64,000 nt of DNA, taken from assembly GCA_964584775.1 (NCBI GenBank), contig CAZPBC010000003.1, positions 24,080 through 88,079 of the forward strand. Reading direction: 5' to 3'. This document shows positions 8,685 through 16,831 of the stretch, in pieces; the stretch's first letter is position 1, and every line of letters begins with the position of its first letter. The notes below the pieces were generated by a model. That model ran no database searches. It was not told where the DNA came from and saw only the letters and a program-made list of their open reading frames with translations. Made by a program: the position numbers and the translations under genes. This stretch comes from CAZPBC01 sp964584775. Its GTDB lineage: Bacteria > Chlamydiota > Chlamydiia > Chlamydiales > SLFE01.

Positions 8685-8930
8685 ATGGCACATAAGAAAG
8701 GACAGGGATCGACCCGTAACGGACGTGATTCACACGCTCAGCGCCTTGGAGTCAAAGTGGGCTCAGGCGAGCGCGTCACTGCCGGAAGCATTCTCATCCG
8801 CCAGCGCGGCACAAAGTGGCACCCCGGTGCTCACGTGGCTCGTGGCAATGACGACACTCTCTTTGCACTGAAGGACGGCGTGGTCCGTTTTCGTAAAGCA
8901 AAGAAGACGAGCGTCTATCTGGAAGTTTAA
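8685..8930 (+). CDS. rpmA: 50S ribosomal protein L27
   Basis: 81 residues starting MAHKKGQGSTRNGRDSHAQR, the conserved N-terminus that reaches the peptidyl transferase centre. It has no cleavable N-terminal extension of the Firmicutes type, so it needs no Prp protease. Likely co-transcribed with rplU; a terminator-like hairpin follows at 8956. Confidence 0.98.
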   Translation: MAHKKGQGSTRNGRDSHAQRLGVKVGSGERVTAGSILIRQRGTKWHPGAHVARGNDDTLFALKDGVVRFRKAKKTSVYLEV

Positions 8931-8955
8931 TCCCTTTTTTTGAATGATAACGTTT

Positions 8956-8996
8956 TCCCAGCAGAGTCTTTTTAAGATTTTGCTGGGATTTTTTTT
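8956..8996 (+). terminator. Rho-independent terminator between rpmA and obg
   Basis: Inverted repeat 'tcccagca' (8956-8963) and 'tgctggga' (8981-8988) followed by eight T (8989-8996). The T run ends only three bases before the obg ATG at 9000, and the 3' arm is the only GGGA-type ribosome-binding sequence near that start. Confidence 0.75.
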
Positions 8997-8999
8997 GGT

Positions 9000-10004
9000 A
9001 TGTTTACAGATCGAGTCACATTAGAAATGATCGCAGGAAAGGGGGGCAACGGAGTTGTCGCCTGGAAGCGCGAGAAGTATATCGCAAAAGGAGGCCCGAC
9101 GGGTGGCAACGGCGGCGATGGCGGTGCCATCGTGCTTCAAGCTGACTCGGGCGTCTTTGCGCTCGATTGGTTCCGCAATAAGCGTCATATCCGCGCTGAA
9201 AATGGCCAGCAGGGGGGAAGTAGCTGCCGCACTGGCCGCAAAGGAAAGACACTCACCCTCCGTGTTCCAGCTGGAACGCTTGTCAAAGATGCCAAGACGG
9301 GTGAGCTTATCGCCGACCTAACGGAAAGTGGCGAGACACTCACTCTTTGTTCCGGAGGGAAAGGGGGACGAGGCAACGAGAGCTTTAAATCCCCAACGAA
9401 CCAAGCGCCCAACATCTGCACCCCTGGAAAGCCGGGAGAGACACGCCTTGTTGAGCTGGAGCTAAAGCTCATTGCTGATGTCGGCCTAGTGGGTTTTCCG
9501 AATGCAGGGAAGTCGACCCTGATGAACGCCCTCACACACCTCAAAGTGAAGTGCGCAGCCTACCCTTTCACCACACTCCGTCCCAACCTCAGCTTCATGA
9601 AGCTTCCCGATCAGCGTCGGATCTATATCGCTGATATCCCAGGTCTGATCGGCGGAGCGAGCGAAGACCGCGGTCTGGGGTTTGAATTCTTGCGCCACGT
9701 TGAACGCACGAAACTCCTCATCTTTGTTCTCGATGCCTCTGGAATCGATGGGCGCGACCCTCTCTCTGACCTTGAGGTGCTGCGCAAAGAGATCGATGCG
9801 TATTCGAAAGAGATTTTACAAAAACCCTATCTCATTGTTCTCAATAAGCTCGATGACCCCGAGTCCACGCCTCACGTGTTTGCCTTTGAGGAGGCGATGG
9901 AGAAGGAGAAGCACCCCTTCTTTCAAATTTCTGCGTTGACGGGACAGGGGCTAGAGGAATTGATTGAAGCGATCGCTGATGCATTCTTTTCTCAGTCAGT
10001 TTAA
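9000..10004 (+). CDS. obg: Ribosome-associated GTPase Obg/CgtA
   Basis: 334 residues. The N-terminal Obg fold (about 1-158) is Gly-rich, with 'AGKGGNGVVAWKREKYIAKG' and 'GGKGGRGNESFKSPTNQAP'. The GTPase domain follows with Walker A 'GFPNAGKSTLMNAL' at about 165, G3 'DIPGLIGGA' and G4 'NKLD'. There is no third C-terminal OCT domain, as in many bacteria. Obg binds the 50S subunit late in assembly and links GTP/ppGpp level to ribosome maturation. The start at 9000 gives the normal N-terminus but has no Shine-Dalgarno outside the terminator hairpin at 8956-8996. The last 26 bp overlap the next gene. Confidence 0.95.
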   Translation: MFTDRVTLEMIAGKGGNGVVAWKREKYIAKGGPTGGNGGDGGAIVLQADSGVFALDWFRNKRHIRAENGQQGGSSCRTGRKGKTLTLRVPAGTLVKDAKTGELIADLTESGETLTLCSGGKGGRGNESFKSPTNQAPNICTPGKPGETRLVELELKLIADVGLVGFPNAGKSTLMNALTHLKVKCAAYPFTTLRPNLSFMKLPDQRRIYIADIPGLIGGASEDRGLGFEFLRHVERTKLLIFVLDASGIDGRDPLSDLEVLRKEIDAYSKEILQKPYLIVLNKLDDPESTPHVFAFEEAMEKEKHPFFQISALTGQGLEELIEAIADAFFSQSV

Positions 10005-10890
10005 ACGGGCGGGATTCTCTCTTGAGTCGCGCGTCCACGCCCTCAAAAGTTTCGGGGGAAGACTCTATATCAAAAGAGATGACGAGCTCTCCTTTCTATC
10101 GAATGGTTCCAAGCTCCGTAAGTATGAAACTCTCCTTCCCTATCTGAAAGAGAAGGACCCAGCTCTTGTGGCTCTGAAAGGCAGCGCGCTTTCCAATCAT
10201 ATCACCGGCCTCACTCCTCTTTTGAAAGAGTGGGGGCTTCCTTTCAAACTCTTTTTAAAAAGAGGCGAGGTGGAAGGGACGGTACAGATGCGTCTTCTGG
10301 CCCGCTTTGAAGAAGAGATCGTCTGGATCGAACGAGAAGAGTGGTCCGTGGTGGATGAGAAGGTCCGTGAGCTGCATGAAGAGGCCTTTATCGTTCCAGT
10401 AGGTGGAGACCATTTTTCAAGTCTACCGGGTGCGATGACACTCGCCTCAGACATCCTCCGCAATGAAGAGGAGTGGGACTTACGCTTTGAAACCTTATTG
10501 ATCGATGCAGGAACAGGTCATCAAGCCATCTCTTTGCTTCTTGGCCTTGCGCTTCTTTCTGAAAAGAGAGAGGTCGACATTCTTTTAGTGGCAGGAACAG
10601 AGGCAGCGTTTGAGGCAAAGCTTCAGAGTTACCAAAGGCTCGTTGAAGAGCGGGTGGAGCGTCCTTTGTCTTTGACGCCCTATACGCTGCGTTTTCCAAC
10701 GACAGAGAAGCGCTTCGGGCCGCTCAGTCAAAAGTACCGCCCCCGTTTAGAGAGCTATATGAAGAGGGAGGGGCTGCTTCTCGATCCCGTCTATATGGGA
10801 AAACAGTTCTTAGAGATCGAGCAGCTCAAAATCAAACACCCCACACTGTTGATTCATACAGGTGGGGTGCTTTCAACTTTAAATTCATAG
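9979..10890 (+). CDS. PLP-dependent ACC deaminase/D-cysteine desulfhydrase family enzyme
   Basis: 303 residues from the ATG at 9979 (a TTG at 9964 in the same frame would add five). The N-terminus has 'LYIKRDDELSFLSNGSKLRK', where relatives have 'GGNK-RK' with the PLP-binding lysine; here it is the Lys in SNGSK. 'LKGSALSNHITGLTPLLKEW' matches the family 'GG-QSNH' cofactor phosphate segment, and 'LLIDAGTGHQAISLLLGLAL' the 'GTG-T-AGL' loop. Members are 1-aminocyclopropane-1-carboxylate deaminases or D-cysteine desulfhydrases, which make pyruvate, ammonia and sulfide from D-cysteine; the desulfhydrase role is the likelier of the two but is not proved. It overlaps obg by 26 bp and is probably translationally coupled. 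Confidence 0.75.
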   Translation: MHSFLSQFKRAGFSLESRVHALKSFGGRLYIKRDDELSFLSNGSKLRKYETLLPYLKEKDPALVALKGSALSNHITGLTPLLKEWGLPFKLFLKRGEVEGTVQMRLLARFEEEIVWIEREEWSVVDEKVRELHEEAFIVPVGGDHFSSLPGAMTLASDILRNEEEWDLRFETLLIDAGTGHQAISLLLGLALLSEKREVDILLVAGTEAAFEAKLQSYQRLVEERVERPLSLTPYTLRFPTTEKRFGPLSQKYRPRLESYMKREGLLLDPVYMGKQFLEIEQLKIKHPTLLIHTGGVLSTLNS

Positions 10891-10900
10891 CCTGCATATT

Positions 10901-11045
10901 TCATAAACACTCGCAAAACTGCCACAAAATACTTTTCGTCACCTTCGGCAGATCTTCCTTTCGGAAAGGGTGCTAGACCCTTCCCTTCAAAGAAGATTTA
11001 CCGAATTCGCCGAGTATTTTGTCTCATTTTCACGAGCTTATCATG
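10901..11045. repeat. Long imperfect palindrome between convergent genes
   Basis: This 179-base gap between convergent genes holds nested inverted repeats: 'ctcg..aaa..tg..acaaaatact' (10910-10933) against its complement at 11013-11036 (about 18 of 24 positions, including a perfect 10-bp block 10924-10933/11013-11022), 'ttcgg' (10944) with 'ccgaa' (11001), 'atcttc' (10952) with 'gaagat' (10992), and a core 'aagggt-gctag-accctt' (10966-10982). The whole segment can fold into one long imperfect hairpin. No ORF is seen. It could be a MITE-like element, a bidirectional transcription end signal or a structured RNA. Confidence 0.6.
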
Positions 11046-11069
11046 AAAAATCCAGGTAGCCTTAACATT

Positions 11070-12428
11070 TTAATCTTTTAACGACAGCAAGAACTCGACA
11101 TTGGAGCACTTTTTCAAACGCTGGAGCAGGAGGCTCATCGCGTCGATCGGTGTCAGGTCGGCAAGCTGTTGACGGAAGCGGTAGATCTTCTCCAGCTCTT
11201 CTGAGTGGTAGAGAAGTTCTTCTTTTCTGGTTCCGGAGCGGACGATATCGATCGCTGGGAACATACGTCGGTCGGCGAGGTCGCGGCGCAGCACGAGCTC
11301 CATGTTACCGGTTCCTTTAAACTCCTCGAAGATGACCTCATCCATACGCGACCCGGTCTCGACAAGAGCCGTTGCGATGATGGTGAGAGAGCCGCCGTTT
11401 TCGATGTTCCTTGCGGATCCAAAGAAGCGTTTTGGTTTGTGCAGGGCGTTGGCGTCCATACCCCCGGTGAGGATCTTTCCTGAGTGGGGCTGGACGGTGT
11501 TGTACGCTCGTGCAAGTCGAGTGATGGAGTCGAGAAGGATGACGACATCTTTCCCGTGCTCAACGAGGCGGCGTGCTTTTTCGAGGCACATCTCCGCGAC
11601 CTGAACGTGACGCTCAGGGGGCTCGTCAAAGGTAGAGGAGATGACCTCTCCCTTCACAACACGCTGCATGTCGGTCACCTCTTCCGGACGCTCACCGATC
11701 AGTAGAACGAGGAGAGTGACATCGGGGTGGTTCTCTGCAAGGGCGGTGGTGATGTTCTGCAAGAGAACGGTTTTACCTGAGCGGGGCGGCGCGACAATGA
11801 GTCCACGCTGACCTTTACCAATCGGAGAAGCGAGATCGAGGACGCGGGTCGAGAGCGTCTCTTTATTCGTCTCCATGATAAAGCGCTCCTCAGGGTAGAG
11901 AGGAGTCAAGTTTTCGAAGAGAATCCGCTCTTTAGCCGTTTCTGGTGAGACGTTGTTGATGGTATCGACTTTCAGTAGAGCGAAGTATTTCTCTTTTTCC
12001 TTCGGTGAACGGATGGGTCCAACGACGGTGTCTCCCTTTTTCAAGTCGAAACGTCGGATCTGAGCAGGAGAGACGTAGATGTCTTCTGCTGATGGAAGGT
12101 AGTTGTAGTTGGGGGAGCGGAGGAAACCAAATCCATCGGGAAGAATCTCTAGAACCCCTTCACCGACGAGAAGTTCGTTTGGATCACCAGAGAGGCGCTT
12201 GACGATGTCAAAAACCACCTGTGATTTGGTGAGGGAGCCGAGGTGCTCAAGACCGAGCTGTTTGGCGAAGATCGTAAGCTGATCCATGTTCATGCGCTGG
12301 ATGTCTGAGATCTTTACAATTTCGGCTTTGGGGTTTCTGGGGATATTTTCTTCTTCGAGGACTTCAGTCTCTGTTGCAGAGGCTTTGGGTTTGTTAGGTT
12401 TTTGCCGTGGACGGCGTTGGTTTGTCAT
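11070..12428 (-). CDS. rho: Transcription termination factor Rho
   Basis: 452 residues. An extra basic/acidic N-terminal tail (about 1-40) precedes the Rho N-terminal helical domain ('MNMDQLTIFAKQLGLEHLGS'), the cold-shock RNA-binding domain ('LEILPDGFGFLRSPNYNYLP') and the RecA-type ATPase with Walker A 'APPRSGKTVLLQ' near residue 210 and Walker B 'VVILLDSITRLARAYN'. The Q-loop 'GGMDANALHKPKRFFGSARN' is intact. Rho is a hexameric RNA translocase that ends transcription. It is the last gene of the minus-strand run sppA-polA-coaE-rho, the order also known in Chlamydia, and lies 14 bp downstream of coaE. Confidence 0.97.
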   Translation of the reverse strand: MTNQRRPRQKPNKPKASATETEVLEEENIPRNPKAEIVKISDIQRMNMDQLTIFAKQLGLEHLGSLTKSQVVFDIVKRLSGDPNELLVGEGVLEILPDGFGFLRSPNYNYLPSAEDIYVSPAQIRRFDLKKGDTVVGPIRSPKEKEKYFALLKVDTINNVSPETAKERILFENLTPLYPEERFIMETNKETLSTRVLDLASPIGKGQRGLIVAPPRSGKTVLLQNITTALAENHPDVTLLVLLIGERPEEVTDMQRVVKGEVISSTFDEPPERHVQVAEMCLEKARRLVEHGKDVVILLDSITRLARAYNTVQPHSGKILTGGMDANALHKPKRFFGSARNIENGGSLTIIATALVETGSRMDEVIFEEFKGTGNMELVLRRDLADRRMFPAIDIVRSGTRKEELLYHSEELEKIYRFRQQLADLTPIDAMSLLLQRLKKCSNVEFLLSLKD

Positions 12429-12442
12429 GGAAGGTGTTTCTC

Positions 12443-13051
12443 CTAACTTTGATGGGTTATTTGAGAGTGGAGGGACTCCACGGCCCTTTCTAGCCGATGT
12501 GGATCCCGACGGTTTTCTAAAATGAAATTCGCTTTCTTTCGTTTGAATTCCATAGGTAAAAGGCGTTGTTCACGCATTTCAAAATCTTTTTCGTTTCCTC
12601 GCCCACTCTTGACAAAACGCTCTTTACAACAGTGTTCAGGGGTGTCGACAAGAAGGACTAGGTCATCACTTTCTTCGAAATTTCCCTCGTAATAGAGAGG
12701 GATCTCTACGACAAAAAGTGTTTGATTATTCTCTGTTTTACGCGCCATCATCTTTTCATCAATGGCGGCTCTCACCTCAGGGTGGAGGAGCTCTTCGAGG
12801 CTTTTTAGGAGGAGTGGATCTTGGAAGACGCGGTCAGCGACCCTCTTTCGATCAATTTTTCCTTCTACCAGAACCTCCTGGCCGAGCAGTTCCACAACTT
12901 TTTGGATGATCGGGGTGTTGGTGGAGAGAATCTGGTGGACAACCTCGTCGGCACTGATCGTAAAAGCACCGAGCTCTTCAAAGAGTTGACATACTGTTGA
13001 TTTCCCACTGGCAACGGGGCCAGTGACGACGATCTTGTTAAATTTTAACAT
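12443..13051 (-). CDS. coaE: Dephospho-CoA kinase
   Basis: 202 residues with P-loop 'VVTGPVASGKSTVCQLFEEL' at the N-terminus and the CoaE segment 'TISADEVVHQILS' soon after. It phosphorylates dephospho-CoA in the last step of coenzyme A synthesis. The ATG at 13051 overlaps the polA stop (ATGTTAA), pointing to translational coupling; a TTG three codons upstream is the only longer alternative. Confidence 0.93.
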   Translation of the reverse strand: MLKFNKIVVTGPVASGKSTVCQLFEELGAFTISADEVVHQILSTNTPIIQKVVELLGQEVLVEGKIDRKRVADRVFQDPLLLKSLEELLHPEVRAAIDEKMMARKTENNQTLFVVEIPLYYEGNFEESDDLVLLVDTPEHCCKERFVKSGRGNEKDFEMREQRLLPMEFKRKKANFILENRRDPHRLERAVESLHSQITHQS

Positions 13052-15705
13052 TCGGCCCAATTTTTTCCAACTGCGATATCCACGACGAGGGGGACTTTGA
13101 GTTGCCAGACACCCTCCATGACACCCCGAACGATCTTTTCTACCTCAGGGAGAAGGGGGTCGGGGACCTCAAAGAGCAGCTCATCGTGGATCTGGAGCAG
13201 CATCATGGGGGGGAAATCCCGCTCCTGAAAGAGGCGATCGATCTGGATCATTGCCATTTTAATCAGGTCAGCAGCAGCTCCCTGGAGGGGAGTGTTGATC
13301 GCTAGGCGCTCTGCTGCTCTCATGAGCTGTCCGTTTTTACTGTTGATTTCGGGGAGGGGACGCTCACGTCCGGTGAAGGTGACGGCTTTCTCAGCTTTTC
13401 TCGCCTGCTCCACCGTTGCCTCCATGTACTCTTTTACCTTCTTGTAGCGGTCAAAATATTTTTCGATAAACTCGCCCGCCTCTTTTTGAGAGATCTTGAG
13501 CTGCTGAGAAAGGCCATACTTTCCTTGTCCGTAAATGATCCCGAAGTTGACGGCTTTGGCAGCATGGCGCATCTCCTTCGTCACCTCTTCTAGAGGCACC
13601 TCGAAGACCTTGGAGGCGGTGTGGCTGTGGACATCTTTGCCTTCGTGAAACGCATGGAGCATCTCCGGGTCTTCGCTCAAGTGTGCAACCAGGCGCAGCT
13701 CGATCTGGGAATAGTCAGCAGAGAGGAAGCTCGATCCGCTTTTTTCAGGGATGAAGGCGCGGCGGATCTCTCGGCCGAGCTCAGTGCGGATCGGGATGTT
13801 TTGCAGGTTGGGGTCGTGAGAGGAGAGGCGTCCTGTGGCTGCGATAAATTGATTGAATGTGCAGTGGATACGGCCCGTCTGCGGGTTGACCTGCTCAGGC
13901 AGCGCGTCGACATAGGTCGAACGGAGCTTCTCGAGCGTGCGGTAGTCGAGGATCTCCTCAACGATGGGGTAGTTGTCTCGCATCGTCTCCAACACGTCGG
14001 CCGCGGTGGAATAGGCACCCGTCGCTGTTTTTTTTGGAGGGGGGATCTGCAGCTTTTCAAAGAGAACCTCTCCGAGCTGTTTGGGGGAGTTGAGGTTGAA
14101 CTCCATCCCTGCCATCTCGTAAATTTTCGAGCGGTTTTCTTCGATCCGCTTTGAGATCGTCTCACTGAATTTTTTCAGGTAGTCGACATCGAGGTAGATG
14201 CCGGTCCGTTCCATCTTTTCGAGGACTTTGACAAGCGGCATTTCCATTCTGTAAAAGAGGTCGGAAAGACCACGCTCTTCGATCTCGGGTCCATACTCTT
14301 CCATCAAGCGGTAGGTGTAGTCCACATCTTCGTTGCAGTAGTCTGCCACTTTTTGGATCTCGACCTCTTTCATCGTGATCTGCTTTTTTCCTTTTCCAAT
14401 CAGGTCACTGATAGGAGTCTTCACTTTCCCAAAGTGGGAAAGGGCGAGGGCATCGAGGCTGTGCTGCCTTAATCCTGCATGGAGAACGTAGGAGGCGAGG
14501 ATCGTGTCAAAGTGGACATTTTTGACCTCAATTCCTTCGTTTTTCAAGATGTGGAGATCATACTTGATGTTGTGTGCACAAAATTGGATTTGCTCATTCT
14601 CAAAAAGGCCTTTAAGAAGCCCGAGGACTTCGCTTCGGTCCATCTCGCCGTTGAGAGGAATGTACCACGACTCTCCTGACTGGTAGCCGAGGCCGATTCC
14701 GACAGTTTCAGCAAGGAGCGGGTGGGGGTTAGTGGTCTCGGTGTCAAAGCAGAGGAGACTCTGCTTAGAGAGTGTCTCGATCAGCGTTTTGAGTTCGCCA
14801 AGGCTCTCAACTAGGTGATAGTTCACCGGCTCTTCTTCTTTAGTTTCAACCTCCTCTCCCAACTCTTTGAGAAAGCGATTGAACTGCTTGTTTGCGAGAA
14901 ACTCTCTTAAAGGCTCACGTGACTGCTCTTTCAGTTCAAAGAAGCGTATTTCGTGAGGGAAGTCGACTTGAGTATCGATGGTGACCAGCTTTTGGGAGAG
15001 GCGGGCCTGGTCGGCAAAGTTTTTCAGTGTCTCTTGCTTCTTTCCTTTAAAGTCGTCTGCATGAGCGAGGACATTTTCTAGCGTCTCGTACTCATTGAGG
15101 AGCGTCATCGCTGTTTTGGGTCCCATGCCGGGGAGTCCTGGGACATTGTCTGAAGCATCTCCGACAATCGCCAGGTAGTCAATGATCTGGTCGGGGCGGA
15201 CACCGAACTTTTCGTGGACTTCCGCAGGTCCAACGACAAGATTTTCTTTGCGGGTGTGGAGTAGAGAAATCTGTTCATCGACAATTTGGCAAAGATCTTT
15301 ATCTTCGGAACAGATCAGCACTTCAAAATCTTGCTCTTTTGCAAACAGGGCAACGCTGCCAATGGTATCATCTGCTTCGACATTGGGGACAGAGAGGGAG
15401 GGGATACCGTAGAGGTCACAAAAGTCTTTTGCCCACTCAATCTGATGAGAGAGGTCGGGAGGGCACGCACTGCGGTTGGCTTTGTATTCAGGGTAGATGT
15501 CGAGCCGTGTTTGCCAACTTTGCGGTCCATCAAAAATGGAGGCGACGTGGGTGGGTTCAAAGTCTTTCACGAGCTTCATGAACGAACTGATAAAGCCATA
15601 GAGGGCGTTGGTCGATTTGCCCTCTTCATTCGTCATATTTTGAATGGCGTGGTAAGCGCGGAAGAGATAACTTGAAGCGTCGATGAGAAAGAGTTTTTTC
15701 TTCAT
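13045..15705 (-). CDS. polA: DNA polymerase I
   Basis: 886 residues with three domains. The 5' nuclease (about 1-290) has 'VEADDTIGSVA' and a helix-hairpin-helix 'GLPGMGPKTAMTLL'. The 3'-5' exonuclease domain begins 'LCFDTETTNPHPL' with the D-x-E pair present, so proofreading may be retained. The polymerase domain has motif A 'SADYSQIELRLVAHLSEDPE' (about 660), motif B 'AAKAVNFGIIYGQG' and motif C 'LQIHDELLFEV' (about 840). It starts at an ATGA overlap with the sppA stop. Confidence 0.97.
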   Translation of the reverse strand: MKKKLFLIDASSYLFRAYHAIQNMTNEEGKSTNALYGFISSFMKLVKDFEPTHVASIFDGPQSWQTRLDIYPEYKANRSACPPDLSHQIEWAKDFCDLYGIPSLSVPNVEADDTIGSVALFAKEQDFEVLICSEDKDLCQIVDEQISLLHTRKENLVVGPAEVHEKFGVRPDQIIDYLAIVGDASDNVPGLPGMGPKTAMTLLNEYETLENVLAHADDFKGKKQETLKNFADQARLSQKLVTIDTQVDFPHEIRFFELKEQSREPLREFLANKQFNRFLKELGEEVETKEEEPVNYHLVESLGELKTLIETLSKQSLLCFDTETTNPHPLLAETVGIGLGYQSGESWYIPLNGEMDRSEVLGLLKGLFENEQIQFCAHNIKYDLHILKNEGIEVKNVHFDTILASYVLHAGLRQHSLDALALSHFGKVKTPISDLIGKGKKQITMKEVEIQKVADYCNEDVDYTYRLMEEYGPEIEERGLSDLFYRMEMPLVKVLEKMERTGIYLDVDYLKKFSETISKRIEENRSKIYEMAGMEFNLNSPKQLGEVLFEKLQIPPPKKTATGAYSTAADVLETMRDNYPIVEEILDYRTLEKLRSTYVDALPEQVNPQTGRIHCTFNQFIAATGRLSSHDPNLQNIPIRTELGREIRRAFIPEKSGSSFLSADYSQIELRLVAHLSEDPEMLHAFHEGKDVHSHTASKVFEVPLEEVTKEMRHAAKAVNFGIIYGQGKYGLSQQLKISQKEAGEFIEKYFDRYKKVKEYMEATVEQARKAEKAVTFTGRERPLPEINSKNGQLMRAAERLAINTPLQGAAADLIKMAMIQIDRLFQERDFPPMMLLQIHDELLFEVPDPLLPEVEKIVRGVMEGVWQLKVPLVVDIAVGKNWAEC

Positions 15706-16736
15706 GGTCTGTAGAGGTAAAGGAGTTGTCCGTCTAGCTCAGGAGGGAGCATTCCGGAAACTTCCAGGCGGTGGTTCACTTTTCCTTCGAAAAGGGAGGT
15801 TTTCATAGAGAGGAGTTGTTGTAAAAAAGACTCTTTTTCAAGACGGACGACTTGGATCTCTTGCGGGTCCAGCTCAAGGTCTTCAGCAAGCAACTGAAGC
15901 GCCTCTTCACGGGTGGTCACCACACCGTCGATATACCCTTTTTCCATCGCATTTGCAGCAGGGAACACTTTCGCACCGTAGTCTTGGATCAACTTCTCTC
16001 TTGAGATTTTCGGGCGCCCTTTTGTGACAATGTCGATGAACATGTCGTACATCGTGTCCGTGAGGTATTGATAGTTTTGTGACTCGCCCTTCGTCCAAGG
16101 GCGTAAGGGATTCATCGCGTCTTTGTCTTTTCCTGCAGAGATGGTCAACGTCTTCACGCCGATTTTTTCTAGAGGATCGGCAAAGTTGAGAAAGGAGTTG
16201 AGGATGACACCGACACTTCCGACCACACTCACATCTGTTGCATAGATTTTATCTGCAGCAGAGGAGAGGTAAACCGCACCGGACGCTGAAAGACCGTCTA
16301 CAAAAGCATAGACAGGCACATCGTAGCGCTGCTTATAGTCGAGAAGAGCGCGGTAGATCCCATCTGAATCAAAGACCGTTCCACCAGGGGAGTTGATGTT
16401 AAGGAAGACTGCTTTAACGAGTCCCCCCTCGAGGTCGCCCTCCCTCGACTCGACGAGCATCTGCTGAACGCGCTCTTTTGTCAGTTTTTCGAGTCCGATG
16501 ACACCGTGGATATCGATCTGCAGGATGGTTGGTTTCTCGTTGGAAAGAAACTGACGCTTTCCATCGATCCCAGGCATCACCTCTTCAAAGAACTGCTTTT
16601 CGGGACGGTTATCCTCGAAGGAAACGACCCCTCCCAAGATCAAGAAAAAGGGAAGGAGGCCGACAAAGACTCCGAAGGTTTTGAAGGCGGTGACAAAGAG
16701 ACCCCGAAAGGCTGACTTGAAGATGGATTCTGACAT
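15702..16736 (-). CDS. sppA: Signal peptide peptidase SppA/SohB-type S49 protease
   Basis: 344 residues, membrane-anchored by a hydrophobic segment at about 15-45. The S49 core is seen in 'FLNINSPGGTVFDSDGIYRA', the nucleophile region 'DGLSASGAVYLSSAADKIYA' (Ser in ASG) and the general-base region 'ISAGKDKDAMNPLRP' with a Lys. These enzymes degrade remnant signal peptides and membrane proteins from the outer face of the cytoplasmic membrane. First gene of the sppA-polA-coaE-rho run and named sohB in Chlamydia annotations. Confidence 0.9.
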   Translation of the reverse strand: MSESIFKSAFRGLFVTAFKTFGVFVGLLPFFLILGGVVSFEDNRPEKQFFEEVMPGIDGKRQFLSNEKPTILQIDIHGVIGLEKLTKERVQQMLVESREGDLEGGLVKAVFLNINSPGGTVFDSDGIYRALLDYKQRYDVPVYAFVDGLSASGAVYLSSAADKIYATDVSVVGSVGVILNSFLNFADPLEKIGVKTLTISAGKDKDAMNPLRPWTKGESQNYQYLTDTMYDMFIDIVTKGRPKISREKLIQDYGAKVFPAANAMEKGYIDGVVTTREEALQLLAEDLELDPQEIQVVRLEKESFLQQLLSMKTSLFEGKVNHRLEVSGMLPPELDGQLLYLYRP

Positions 16737-16831
16737 GAAGAAGACCTTTTTGGTAACTAGACGCGACTATTCTATACCGCTCGAACATAAAGTTTGAGAC
16801 TTTTTTCTATTCTGTTTAACATAAAAGCCTT

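Noticed and set aside
13621..14154. Plus-strand ORF of 177 codons inside polA
   Set aside because: Antisense shadow of the polymerase domain; no start signal and no recognisable product.
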